DNA of 64,000 nt from Sphingobacterium alkalisoli (GCF_005049105.1 NZ_SUKA01000001.1:1302001-1366000), one strand, 5' to 3'. Counted from the stretch's first letter, positions 56,632-64,000 are shown. The notes: generated by a model not told the origin, from the letters alone. A program made the numbers and translations.

Positions 56632-57030
56632 ATGTCTAATATTAAAGAGCGCGTATTGCTTATTGCTAAGCACAACGAAATCAGTAAAACAGATTTTTTC
56701 AAGGATCTAGGCCTTTCCTATGCGAATTTTAAGGGTGTTCAGAAGAATAGTGGATTAAATTCCGATACGGTAGTCACTATTTTATCTAAGTATCCAGATA
56801 TCAGTCCCGAATGGTTGGTTACAGGTAATGGTGAAATGTTGCGGCAGGGGAGCACAGTGGCTAGGGATAAAACGGATTCCTATCAGGAACCCGTGGTAAT
56901 AAATGAGATCGAGCATACGTTGATCGATGCTCTTCAGCTGGTAATCTCCACACAGGAGAAAACTATTCAATCACTCGATAAACAAGTGCTTTTTCTGGAA
57001 GAACAGGTTCAGAAACTTAAAGGAAAATAG
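56632..57030 (+). CDS. CI/XRE-like helix-turn-helix regulator with C-terminal coiled coil
   Basis: A 132-residue protein. Residues about 4-65 form a phage-repressor-like helix-turn-helix domain with the recurring Bacteroidota end ISPEWLVTGNGEML; about 66-90 is a linker, and about 95-130 is a coiled coil (IEHTLIDALQLVISTQEKTI...LFLEEQVQKLKG) for dimerisation. It is divergent from the helical-protein/HEPN operon (99-base gap) and is followed after 70 bases by the 21-bp repeat array, so it is the obvious candidate regulator of either. The operators are not identified. Confidence 0.85.
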   Translation: MSNIKERVLLIAKHNEISKTDFFKDLGLSYANFKGVQKNSGLNSDTVVTILSKYPDISPEWLVTGNGEMLRQGSTVARDKTDSYQEPVVINEIEHTLIDALQLVISTQEKTIQSLDKQVLFLEEQVQKLKGK

Positions 57031-57100
57031 GTTAACAGCCTACTGATTTGATTCGAGAAGGTGGCTATTCTTTCTTTTTATGTAGGAATTATCATCGCAT

Positions 57101-57331
57101 ACCTAGCTGTTCTGATTGCTTACCTAGCTGTTTTGTTTCACCACCTGGCTGTTTAGTTTTTTTAGCTACCGACTCTAATAAAACACCTAGCGTTTGGAAG
57201 AGAATACCTGACGTTTTTGATGAAATAGCTACCGATCCTGACGGAATACCTAGCGTCTGTCATAAAACACCTAGCGTTTGGAACAGGATGCCTAGCTGTT
57301 TTTACAAAACACCTAGCGTTGCGTTTTTTGG
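57101..57331 (+). repeat. Array of eleven 21-bp tandem repeats
   Basis: Eleven consecutive units of exactly 21 bases begin at 57101, 57122, 57143, 57164, 57185, 57206, 57227, 57248, 57269, 57290 and 57311. Most start ACCTAGC followed by GTT or TGTT, and many end A/T-rich (AAAAC, GGAAT). Units 4 and 7 carry AGCTACCGA instead. Only one plus frame is open through all units; it reads a heptapeptide repeat (x-Pro-Ser-Val/Cys-x-x-Lys, e.g. TPSVWKR) but has only a TTG start at 57048. The exact phase of two helical turns and constant wobble bases suggest iteron-like DNA sites at least as much as a protein. Confidence 0.75.
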
Positions 57332-57606
57332 TGATTGCTATTTTATTTAGCTAAAAAACCCTATTAATGATAGTTTAAAATAAGTTTTTATCAAAAAAAT
57401 GATCTAAATTTTGTGATAACAAGGTTTGTTTTTGAGCCAACGACTTCTTGGTATCCCCAGGGAAATGGCCCAAAAACAAACCTTTTTGCGAGGACGATAA
57501 AGCAGGTTTTCGGTTGTTTTCATTTATAAATGATAGTGGGATGTTGGGAACAAAAAAGGGGAAAATAGAAAGTCCGCTCATAAATATTAATTTATTTGGT
57601 CGGATA
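57332..57606. other. Gene-poor stretch after the array
   Basis: About 275 bases with no supportable gene; short frames on both strands lack proper starts or composition. It contains the long inverted repeat at 57421-57484 and then AT-rich sequence up to the higB promoter. Confidence 0.5.
57421..57484. repeat. Long inverted repeat
   Basis: Arms 57421-57438 (AAGGTTTGTTTTTGAGCC) and 57467-57484 are complementary at 17 of 18 positions around a 28-nt loop, and TTT follows the right arm. The loop is long for an intrinsic terminator. It could terminate transcription leaving the array or mark a recombination site. Confidence 0.6.
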
Positions 57607-57638
57607 TTTGCAACCTGATACGTTTCATGTTACATTTG
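57607..57638 (+). promoter_or_regulatory. Canonical promoter of higBA
   Basis: TTTG (57607-57610), 20 bases, TACATTTG (57631-57638): exact matches to both Bacteroidota promoter elements. The -7 element ends three bases before the higB ATG, so the mRNA is predicted to be leaderless. Confidence 0.7.
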
Positions 57639-57641
57639 TAA

Positions 57642-57920
57642 ATGATTGTTAGCTTCAGACACAAAGGGCTTAAGCTCTTTTACGAAAAGGGAGATGCTTC
57701 AAAACTTCAATCGCAGCATGTAAGCAAAATTAGGCTGATCTTAACCCGTTTAGACGCTGTCAAAACCCCAGAAGAACTAAATGTTCCGGGCTACGGTCTT
57801 CATCAGTTGAAAGGGAACCTCAAAAACTTTTGGTCGGTAAAAGTTGACAAGAATTACAGGATCATTTTCAAAATTGAAAATGAGCAAGTTCAGGAAATAG
57901 ATTATATTGATTATCATTAA
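57642..57920 (+). CDS. higB: HigB toxin of a type II toxin-antitoxin system
   Basis: A 92-residue RelE/ParE-fold protein, a ribosome-dependent mRNA interferase in known HigB members. It shows SFRHKGLKLFYEKGDASKL, then LDAVKTPEELNVPGYGLHQLKG, and the C-terminal NYRIIFKIEN block with the Arg and aromatic residues of the active-site strand. The toxin gene comes first, as is typical of hig loci, with the antitoxin 10 bases downstream. Confidence 0.92.
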   Translation: MIVSFRHKGLKLFYEKGDASKLQSQHVSKIRLILTRLDAVKTPEELNVPGYGLHQLKGNLKNFWSVKVDKNYRIIFKIENEQVQEIDYIDYH

Positions 57921-57930
57921 TAAGAAAATT

Positions 57931-58245
57931 ATGGCAATGTTCAGTCCAGCTCATCCCGGAGAATTAATCAGGGAAACCATTGATGGTATCATTGAAGAAA
58001 CCGGCAATAAACTAAGTGTGGAAGAAGTCGCAAAGGGTTTAGGTACTACTCGTAAAACATTATCGGCTATCATCAATGGAAAACAGTCCGTTACGCCGGA
58101 AATGGCTATAAAGCTGGCTACAGGTTTCAGTAATACAACACCTGAATTCTGGTTACAGGTACAGGATAATTACAACCTATTCATAGCAAGAAAAAAGGTA
58201 GATACCAAATCTATCCGGGTTTTCTGGAAAGCGGCTGTTCTTTAG
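57931..58245 (+). CDS. higA: HigA antitoxin
   Basis: A 104-residue XRE-family antitoxin that binds HigB and represses the operon. It begins AMFSPAHPGELIRETI, the standard HigA start, followed by the helix-turn-helix (LSVEEVAKGLGTTRKTLSAIINGKQSVTPEMAIKLA) and FWLQVQDNYNLF. The frame extends eight codons upstream, but ATG 57931 fits the family. No operator dyad was certain around the promoter. Confidence 0.93.
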   Translation: MAMFSPAHPGELIRETIDGIIEETGNKLSVEEVAKGLGTTRKTLSAIINGKQSVTPEMAIKLATGFSNTTPEFWLQVQDNYNLFIARKKVDTKSIRVFWKAAVL

Positions 58246-58366
58246 TATAAAATACCTTAAGTTTAGTTGCCCGATAATTGCCATTGGATTTAGCTGTAAA
58301 ACCTTTGGCGTGAGAAGTATAAGCAAGTTTTTGGTGTTGAAGCGCATCGCGCCTAAAAAGTTTTCA

Positions 58367-58374
58367 TAATTTTG
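58367..58374 (+). promoter_or_regulatory. -7 promoter motif abutting the arfB start codon
   Basis: TAATTTTG, an exact TAnnTTTG match, ends four bases before the ATG at 58379. No -33 TTTG at normal distance is seen. Confidence 0.4.
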
Positions 58375-58378
58375 TACC

Positions 58379-58783
58379 ATGATACATAAGGACGAGTTGG
58401 TGGCAGAACTGACTTATAGAACTTCCCGATCGAGCGGACCTGGTGGACAGAACGTAAACAAGGTCGAGTCCAGGGTCACTGCGATATGGCATGTGGAGGG
58501 ATCCCAATTACTTTCTGAGGTTGAAAAAGCCATTGTAGAACAACGATTGGCCCACCGGATTAATGCATTGGGTATGCTTGCTGTGGATTCGTCCGAGAGC
58601 AGGAGCCAATTGGAAAATAAAGAACTCGTCGTAGAGAAGTTAGTGAATTTGGTAAATAATGCACTCAGGCCTATAAAAAAACGTATACCGACCAAGATCT
58701 CCAAAGCTAAAGTTTTAGAACGTCTGGATCGTAAAAAAAGGCAGGCTAACAAGAAGAAAGATAGAAAATGGCGCTTGGATTAA
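58379..58783 (+). CDS. arfB: Alternative ribosome-rescue factor ArfB
   Basis: A 134-residue peptidyl-tRNA hydrolase of the YaeJ/ICT1 type that frees ribosomes stalled at mRNA ends. The catalytic GGQ loop is at 22-24 in SSGPGGQNVNKVES, and the protein ends in a basic tail (KKRQANKKKDRKWRL) which, in known ArfB, enters the empty mRNA channel. It lacks the codon-recognition domain of full release factors. Confidence 0.93.
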   Translation: MIHKDELVAELTYRTSRSSGPGGQNVNKVESRVTAIWHVEGSQLLSEVEKAIVEQRLAHRINALGMLAVDSSESRSQLENKELVVEKLVNLVNNALRPIKKRIPTKISKAKVLERLDRKKRQANKKKDRKWRLD

Positions 58784-58822
58784 ACACAACGACCATTTTA
58801 TTGGGATCAATATTTTCACAAT

Positions 58823-61312
58823 ATGATAGAAAGTAGAAGAACATTTCTAAAAAAGGCATCTTTATTAGCGGGGGCTACGGCTGCATTCCAGATGCTACCT
58901 ACATCCATACAACAGGCGTTGGCAATTGATGCACCTGAAGGCAGTACGTATTTAGATGCCGAGCATATTGTTTTCCTGATGCAGGAAAACCGTTCTTTTG
59001 ACCATTGTTACGGCACACTTCGTGGTGTTAGAGGGTTTAATGATCCCAGAGCTATGAAGATGCATAACGGCCTCCCTGTTTGGATACAGACCAATGCCCA
59101 AGGAGATAGTTATGCCCCCTTTCATTTGGATATCGAGAATACCAAGGCGACTTGGATGGGATCACTACCCCACGGTTGGAAGGATATGGTCGCCGCGCGT
59201 CACGATGGGAAGATGGACACATGGCTTGAAGCGAAGAAGGCCGGGAATCCTAACTACCAACACATGCCCCTTACGATGGGATATTACGATAGGCGAGACC
59301 TTCCCTTTTACTATGCGTTTGCTGATGCATTTACCGTATGTGATCAACATTTTTGTTCTTCCCTAACGGGCACAAGTGCCAACCGGTCGTATTTCTGGGC
59401 CGGGGCGATACGCGAGCAGCCACATGATCCCGACTCTGTGGCGCATGTAGACAATGGCCAAATAAACTATAAGGACGTAGGTTGGACTACCTATCCCGAA
59501 CGGCTTGAACACGCAGGAATAGAATGGAAGGTGTATCAGAATGAACTCAGCCTTCCCGTAGGTTTAAACAGCGAGGAAGAAGATTGGTTAGCAAATTTTA
59601 CAGACAACAACTTGGAGTTCTACGGGCGTTACCAGGTACGTTACCATGCGGCTCATCATCGCTATATGCAACGCGAGGCAGATCAGATCCGAAAACGATT
59701 AAGCGAAGGGTCTGCACCGGATGGTGGTCAACGGGAAAAATTGGAGCTGCGATTGAAACACCTGCAGGAAGACATCGTACGATTTAATAACGAGAGTTTT
59801 GAAACCCTCGACCCGTTTACAAAAAATATACACCGTAAGGCTTTTGTTACCAATCATGAAGATCCCTATTATCATCAGCTTGAAAACATAGACTATTCCG
59901 ATGCCGGAGGGGAGAAATCCGTCAGTGTACCCAAAGGAGATGTCTTTTATCAATTTCGACAGGATGTTAAAGAAGACAAGTTGCCAACCGTTTCTTGGCT
60001 GGTGGCACCCTGCCGTTTTTCGGATCATCCGGGCTCACCATGGTATGGGGCTTGGTATGTATCGGAGGCCTTAGATATTTTGACCGCTAATCCTGAAATA
60101 TGGAAGAAAACCATATTCGTGCTGACTTATGATGAAAACGATGGATATTTTGATCACGTTTCTCCTTTTGTGCCTCCGCATTCTGCAAGACCGCATAGCG
60201 GTGCCGTTCCTCGAGAAATAAAGACAGAAGAGGAATATGTTACAGCCGAACAGGAAAAGATTCGTACAGGAAATCCTGAAACTACCCTAGACAGCCCTAT
60301 TGGTTTGGGGTTTCGCGTACCAATGGTTATCGCTTCCCCATGGACGAAAGGGGGCTGGGTCAATTCAGAAGTATTTGACCATACCTCTACTTTGCAGTTC
60401 TTAGAACATTTCATTGAGAAGAAGTTTGGCAAGCAAGTGGTGGAGTCGAATATCAGCGCATGGCGACGATTGGTGTGTGGCGATCTGACATCTGTGTTTA
60501 GACCTGTTAAGGCATCCGATAAGATCAATTTACAGTCTATAGATCGTAATGATTATGTGAAACGTATTTTTTCAGCAGGAGACAAAGATTTGCCAGGAAA
60601 CTATCAACTTATTAGTAAAGAAGATCTTAAAGGCGGATTGGTTGGCGGATGGGATAGTCCAATTATTCCGAAGCAGGAAAAAGGAACAAAGCCCGCTTGT
60701 CCGCTGCCCTATGATGTTGATGTTAATGCTTTTGTAGACGTGGAGCAGCAAGAACTCGTTATTAAATTTTCCGTCAATGGAAAGCTGCCATCGAACAAAA
60801 TAGTAGGTGTGCCGTTTATAGCTTCAGCAGCTAATCCATATGAAGATGAAAATAATGTTGCGGGAATCTGGAATTTTACGGTGGGTCCGAAAGAACCTTT
60901 GATTTACCGATGGAAGCTGTCTGCATTCAAAACGGGCCAGTATGATATCGCTATCTACGGACCAAACGGATTCTATCGATCTTTTACAGGAAATTGTATC
61001 AATGCGATAACAGGATGCGGTTTAGTAACACAAAATATTGGTTCAGAGGGGATACGAATTGATTTAACAGGTTATGCAGGGAAATGGACAGTGACCGATT
61101 TGTCTTATGGATACGGGGTATTGACTGATCAGAAGAGCGCACTTTCTGTGATTGAACTGAATTTGACACGTAGTAATGGTTGGTATGATGTCGCTGTTAA
61201 ATCGGACGACCGAGAAAATGAGGTATACCAATTTGCGGGTCATGTGGAAATCGGAAAACCAAGTGTCACGGATCCGTTGATGGGTTTTGGAAAAGGCCGT
61301 CTTACTTCGTGA
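58823..61312 (+). CDS. Phosphocholine-specific phospholipase C (Tat-exported)
   Basis: An 829-residue secreted phospholipase C of the PlcN/PlcH phosphoesterase family. It has a twin-arginine signal (ESRRTFLKK), the catalytic domain with the ENRSFDHCYGTLRG block, the phosphoesterase metal site regions (GTSANRSYFWAG, TYDENDGYFDHV, and DHTSTLQFLE), and two C-terminal DUF756-like beta domains (about 625-715 and 725-810). It hydrolyses phosphatidylcholine-type lipids outside the cytosol, perhaps to gain phosphate or choline. A terminator follows. Confidence 0.92.
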   Translation: MIESRRTFLKKASLLAGATAAFQMLPTSIQQALAIDAPEGSTYLDAEHIVFLMQENRSFDHCYGTLRGVRGFNDPRAMKMHNGLPVWIQTNAQGDSYAPFHLDIENTKATWMGSLPHGWKDMVAARHDGKMDTWLEAKKAGNPNYQHMPLTMGYYDRRDLPFYYAFADAFTVCDQHFCSSLTGTSANRSYFWAGAIREQPHDPDSVAHVDNGQINYKDVGWTTYPERLEHAGIEWKVYQNELSLPVGLNSEEEDWLANFTDNNLEFYGRYQVRYHAAHHRYMQREADQIRKRLSEGSAPDGGQREKLELRLKHLQEDIVRFNNESFETLDPFTKNIHRKAFVTNHEDPYYHQLENIDYSDAGGEKSVSVPKGDVFYQFRQDVKEDKLPTVSWLVAPCRFSDHPGSPWYGAWYVSEALDILTANPEIWKKTIFVLTYDENDGYFDHVSPFVPPHSARPHSGAVPREIKTEEEYVTAEQEKIRTGNPETTLDSPIGLGFRVPMVIASPWTKGGWVNSEVFDHTSTLQFLEHFIEKKFGKQVVESNISAWRRLVCGDLTSVFRPVKASDKINLQSIDRNDYVKRIFSAGDKDLPGNYQLISKEDLKGGLVGGWDSPIIPKQEKGTKPACPLPYDVDVNAFVDVEQQELVIKFSVNGKLPSNKIVGVPFIASAANPYEDENNVAGIWNFTVGPKEPLIYRWKLSAFKTGQYDIAIYGPNGFYRSFTGNCINAITGCGLVTQNIGSEGIRIDLTGYAGKWTVTDLSYGYGVLTDQKSALSVIELNLTRSNGWYDVAVKSDDRENEVYQFAGHVEIGKPSVTDPLMGFGKGRLTS

Positions 61313-61351
61313 TCGATGCGTTAAATCTTTAAACTTTTCCTATAGATTTTT

Positions 61352-61374
61352 AAACGACTTCGGTCGTTTTTTTT
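61352..61374 (+). terminator. Terminator of the phospholipase C gene
   Basis: AAACGAC, TTCG tetraloop, GTCGTTT, then a T run (eight T including the stem). Confidence 0.88.
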
Positions 61375-61496
61375 ATCGAAAATAGCGTTGGTAGTTTTTT
61401 AGTAATAGATCTTCTTGGGAAATATAATGGTAAACAAACAGATGTGTATTGTATTTATAGTGTTGATATTTAGTTGTTTATGTTTTTTTTGAAAAT

Positions 61497-61542
61497 AAAC
61501 TAAAGAAATAGTTGTGAAACTAAGTTTTTAGTTTTAACTTCG
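61497..61542 (+). promoter_or_regulatory. Tandem BlaI-type operator dyads overlapping the promoter
   Basis: Two dyads of AAACTA-N6-TAGTT form occur at 61497-61513 and 61517-61534, 20 bases apart centre to centre. The second lies in the 20-base spacer between a TTG (61512-61514) and TAACTTCG (61535-61542, seven of eight to the -7 motif). Binding by the BlaI-family protein encoded next would block its own promoter. The operator assignment is inferred. Confidence 0.55.
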
Positions 61543-61593
61543 TTTATGTAATCGATTATAGGCAATATTGTCTAACATGTAATAAACAGAGTT

Positions 61594-61962
61594 ATGCACG
61601 AAATTAAAGAACTAACAAAAGCCGAAGAGCAGATCATGCACGAGCTTTGGGAAATGGGAGGAGGCTTCGTTAAGGAGGTCATCGAACGTTTACCGGAACC
61701 CAAGCCAGCTTATAATACGGTATCTACTATTGTACGTATTCTAGAAACCAAGGGTTTTGTAGAACATCAAGCATTCGGGAAAAGCCATCGTTATGTCCCG
61801 AAAATACACAAAGAGGAATATAAAAAATTGATAACGGATAAACTGCTGAACAATTATTTTGATAATTCACCCAAGCGTATGTTGTCTTTTTTCTTAGAAG
61901 ACAATAAGTTGGATGTCAAAGAATTGGATGATATCCTTGCAATCCTAAAAAAGCATAAATAG
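61594..61962 (+). CDS. BlaI/MecI/CopY family repressor
   Basis: A 122-residue winged-helix repressor with the family start LTKAEEQIMHELWEMGGGFVKEVIERLP, the recognition helix region YNTVSTIVRILETKGFV and a C-terminal dimer/cleavage region. In staphylococci the partner BlaR1/MecR1 protease cleaves such repressors on sensing beta-lactam; in Bacteroidota many pairs control envelope genes of unknown role. The M56 partner gene follows after 28 bases. No beta-lactamase or PBP gene is seen in the window. Confidence 0.93.
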   Translation: MHEIKELTKAEEQIMHELWEMGGGFVKEVIERLPEPKPAYNTVSTIVRILETKGFVEHQAFGKSHRYVPKIHKEEYKKLITDKLLNNYFDNSPKRMLSFFLEDNKLDVKELDDILAILKKHK

Positions 61963-61990
61963 GTTGACCGCCTTTATAAACTTTAATATT

Positions 61991-64000
61991 ATGGTATATT
62001 TAATTTTAGTCAATGTCTCATTGATAGTATGCTATACCTTATATAGCTTATTTTTTAAAAAACTTACTTTTTTTCAGTGGAATAGGTATTATTTGCTGGG
62101 GGCATTGATTATTTCGTTGCTTATACCTGTAGGTTTATTTGTGGATATCTCGTCGAATAGCGTGTTGGAACAAGCGCTTCCAACCATTGACCTGCATACG
62201 ATGATGGATGTCGATATCATTGCATTCGGAACGCAGGAAAGTCAGTATTACTTAATTGATTTTCTTACTCCCCTGTATGGTGTCGGTGTTCTCGTATTCG
62301 GATTGTCGCTGCTGTATCGACTGTACCGACTCCGCTTGATTATGGAAAGCGAACACGATTGGCTGAGCTTTTCATTCTTTAACAAGATTTTCTTGGGAAG
62401 GCACTTAACGGATAACGAAACAATTCTTTCACATGAGCTAGTTCACGTGAAACAGGGGCATACCTATGATATTATATTGGTCGAGTTGGTGAGATTGTTC
62501 AACTGGTTCAACCCTGTTTTATATTTCTATCACAAGGAATTAAAGTTCCAACACGAGTGTATTGCAGATGAAATCTGTTCGGAGGATAAGGTGGCTTATG
62601 CCGAACTATTAGTAGCTCATGCGATGAATGTAGATCAGCTGCATCTGACAAATGAGTTTTCCAACCATTCATTTTTAAAGAAAAGAATCATGATGTTATT
62701 TAAGAATAAATCACAAACAAAGCACAAATACCTGTATCTATCTGTGCTACCTCTTGTATTGGTAGTAGTAGGATCTACGTTGATTTTCAACACCTCGAAA
62801 GCCAAAAATATCGTAGCCGAATTTGAAAATAAGGTGGCAGATGTGGCGATACCTTTGTCATCTAGTGCTGACGATCAACCATCTGGAGTGTTCGCAGAAC
62901 CGATAAGTCTTGTGGAAGCGGTAACGGAATCCCAAGAGGAAACAGCAGCTACACAACAATTCGTTTCCCAGGTGATAGCCCAGGAAGATACGGTAGGAAA
63001 TGAAATATTTACAGCGGTTGAAGTGGTACCTGAGCCTCCAGGTGGATTCACTACTTTTCGTAAATGGATAGCAGATAATTATAAGTATCCGCACGCGGCT
63101 ATAGATGCCGGTGTAAAAGGTACAGTACAAATTTCATTTATTGTAGAGAGGGATGGTTCATTAACGACCTTCGAGATAAAAAAGGATATTGGACATGGTA
63201 CAGGGGAAGCTGCTGTTGAAATGCTAAAAAATGTTGAAAAATGGAGTCCAGGTATCCAAAATGGCCGTAAAGTTCGTGTAGCTTTTACGCTTCCGATCAG
63301 ATTGGATTTAACGCATATGGGATCCGCTCAGGAGGATGTTAAACCGGATGTGCTGGCTGAGCCTGCGCTGGGAAGAGCAAAATTTATGGAATGGTTTGCG
63401 CAGGAATATCAACTGCCTAGAGCGATTACCTCAGCAGATATAGACCCATACATGCTTGTGCGTTTTGTAGTCAACAAGGAAGGTAAACCGGATCAATTCT
63501 CATCCCGGGCAGATGAGCTTGAACAAAGTTTTTTTAATGAAGCGGTACGTATCATCTCTAAAAGCAAGTGGAAGCCGGCACTCAAAGACGGACAACCGGT
63601 TGATTCCCGAACAGCGGTAGGATTTAAATTTGATCGAAGTGGTAAGATTATTCCGAATCATACCCGGGTAGAGGTATTGCCTGAGCCAAAAGGTGGAATG
63701 GTAGCTTTTCGAAAAAGTATCAGCGAATGGTTAATTTATCCTAAAGAAATGATTTCAAAAAAGGAAGGTGGAAAAGTAGATGTATATTTTGAAATCGCTA
63801 AAGATGGCACGCCTTCAAATTTTAAAATTCTGGAAGAACCGTATCCAGGTGTAGGAAAGAACCTTGTAGAGATTATCCAAAAATATGGTAAATGGGCCCC
63901 GGGTATTCTTGATGGAAAAGGTGTGGTTACACAGTATTCTGTTTCCGCTGATCTGACTTTTATGCTCGGAGCAGGGGTCATAGAAGTAAAGGGATTAAAA
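61991..64000 (+). CDS. M56 family metallopeptidase with three TonB_C-like domains (partial)
   Basis: An open frame from ATG 61991 runs off the right edge (670 codons seen, no stop). It has BlaR1-like membrane helices (about 1-20, 33-52, 87-107), the M56 zinc site SHELVHVKQGH (HExxH at 148-152), EC.ADE-type EHECIADEIC region as HECIADEIC, and a fourth helix (about 255-272). The extracytoplasmic part carries three successive TonB-C-terminal-like repeats (about 344-440, 453-545 and 561 to the end), each with a variant of PEPxGGxxxFxxW and KWxPGxxDG. The third also matches ending KYGKWAPGI. It is the likely sensor/protease partner of the BlaI protein upstream. Confidence 0.85.
   Translation, partial: MVYLILVNVSLIVCYTLYSLFFKKLTFFQWNRYYLLGALIISLLIPVGLFVDISSNSVLEQALPTIDLHTMMDVDIIAFGTQESQYYLIDFLTPLYGVGVLVFGLSLLYRLYRLRLIMESEHDWLSFSFFNKIFLGRHLTDNETILSHELVHVKQGHTYDIILVELVRLFNWFNPVLYFYHKELKFQHECIADEICSEDKVAYAELLVAHAMNVDQLHLTNEFSNHSFLKKRIMMLFKNKSQTKHKYLYLSVLPLVLVVVGSTLIFNTSKAKNIVAEFENKVADVAIPLSSSADDQPSGVFAEPISLVEAVTESQEETAATQQFVSQVIAQEDTVGNEIFTAVEVVPEPPGGFTTFRKWIADNYKYPHAAIDAGVKGTVQISFIVERDGSLTTFEIKKDIGHGTGEAAVEMLKNVEKWSPGIQNGRKVRVAFTLPIRLDLTHMGSAQEDVKPDVLAEPALGRAKFMEWFAQEYQLPRAITSADIDPYMLVRFVVNKEGKPDQFSSRADELEQSFFNEAVRIISKSKWKPALKDGQPVDSRTAVGFKFDRSGKIIPNHTRVEVLPEPKGGMVAFRKSISEWLIYPKEMISKKEGGKVDVYFEIAKDGTPSNFKILEEPYPGVGKNLVEIIQKYGKWAPGILDGKGVVTQYSVSADLTFMLGAGVIEVKGLK

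Noticed and set aside
57101..57331. CRISPR array
   Set aside because: Units are 21 bases with no separate spacers, repeats are degenerate and no cas genes are nearby.
57048..57350. 100-codon open frame over the 21-bp repeats giving a heptapeptide repeat
   Set aside because: It has no ATG before the repeats and only a TTG start; wobble positions are as conserved as other positions. I list the DNA repeat instead and leave coding as a possibility.
57375..57581. 68-codon minus-strand frame
   Set aside because: It crosses the long inverted repeat, has no promoter, domain or partner, and reads like non-coding sequence.
61594..64000. Beta-lactam resistance locus
   Set aside because: BlaI and M56 proteins are present, but no beta-lactamase or penicillin-binding protein is in view and the M56 protein has TonB_C-like domains instead of a penicillin-sensor domain.

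Overview
The window is a stretch of chromosome from a Bacteroidota bacterium, most likely of the family Sphingobacteriaceae (Sphingobacterium/Olivibacter/Pedobacter relatives). Lineage markers include a sigma/FecR/SusC/SusD locus, a GLPGLI protein next to a large TonB-type barrel, GldC, BshA (bacillithiol synthesis), an S46 dipeptidyl-peptidase, a 59-residue Hc1-like histone protein, DUF2795, and promoters with the Bacteroidota -7 motif TAnnTTTG instead of clear Shine-Dalgarno signals. I found no rRNA, tRNA, CRISPR array, integrase or insertion sequence.

Layout. 1-3.3 kb: the start of a membrane sensor-like gene running off the left edge, floA, and the kdsC-maf pair. 3.3-6.7 kb: a putative metal-uptake pair (HYC_CC_PP protein and a TonB receptor with a fused HMA domain). 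6.7-10.6 kb: a trpDFBA operon preceded by an unannotated 15-residue leader peptide with tandem Trp codons and an intrinsic terminator, i.e. a classical ribosome-mediated attenuator. 10.6-23.1 kb: housekeeping and hypothetical genes (plsC, M20 dipeptidase, TonB barrel plus GLPGLI, Hc1, S46 peptidase, DEAD-box helicase, gldC, EVE protein). 23.2-36.5 kb: a large periplasmic-propeller histidine kinase, thioesterase, SDR, M28 peptidase, lspA, a DksA-like protein, ileS, IscA-type protein and glyA. 36.7-44.1 kb: two ECF sigma factors, the second heading a FecR/SusC/SusD nutrient-uptake operon. 44.5-53.2 kb: zinc peptidase, ffh, nuoAB, purKE, a Tat-exported TIM barrel, frr, pyrH, bshA. 53.4-58.3 kb: an accessory region with a glutamine amidotransferase, a duplicated NTase-like/HEPN protein, an unknown helical protein, a CI-like regulator, an 11-unit 21-bp tandem array and a higBA toxin-antitoxin pair. 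58.4-64 kb: arfB, a Tat phospholipase C, and a BlaI/M56 pair whose M56 protein carries three TonB_C-like repeats and runs off the right edge.

The strongest new observations are the trp leader peptide/attenuator, the 21-bp phased array beside the CI-like regulator and HEPN locus, paired BlaI operator-like dyads laid over the blaI promoter, and a recurring arrangement in which the -7 promoter motif ends only 2-9 nt before the start codon, suggesting leaderless mRNAs. Several convergent gene pairs share one long perfect hairpin that runs into the stop codons. Family calls come from reading the proteins by eye; no database search was run.
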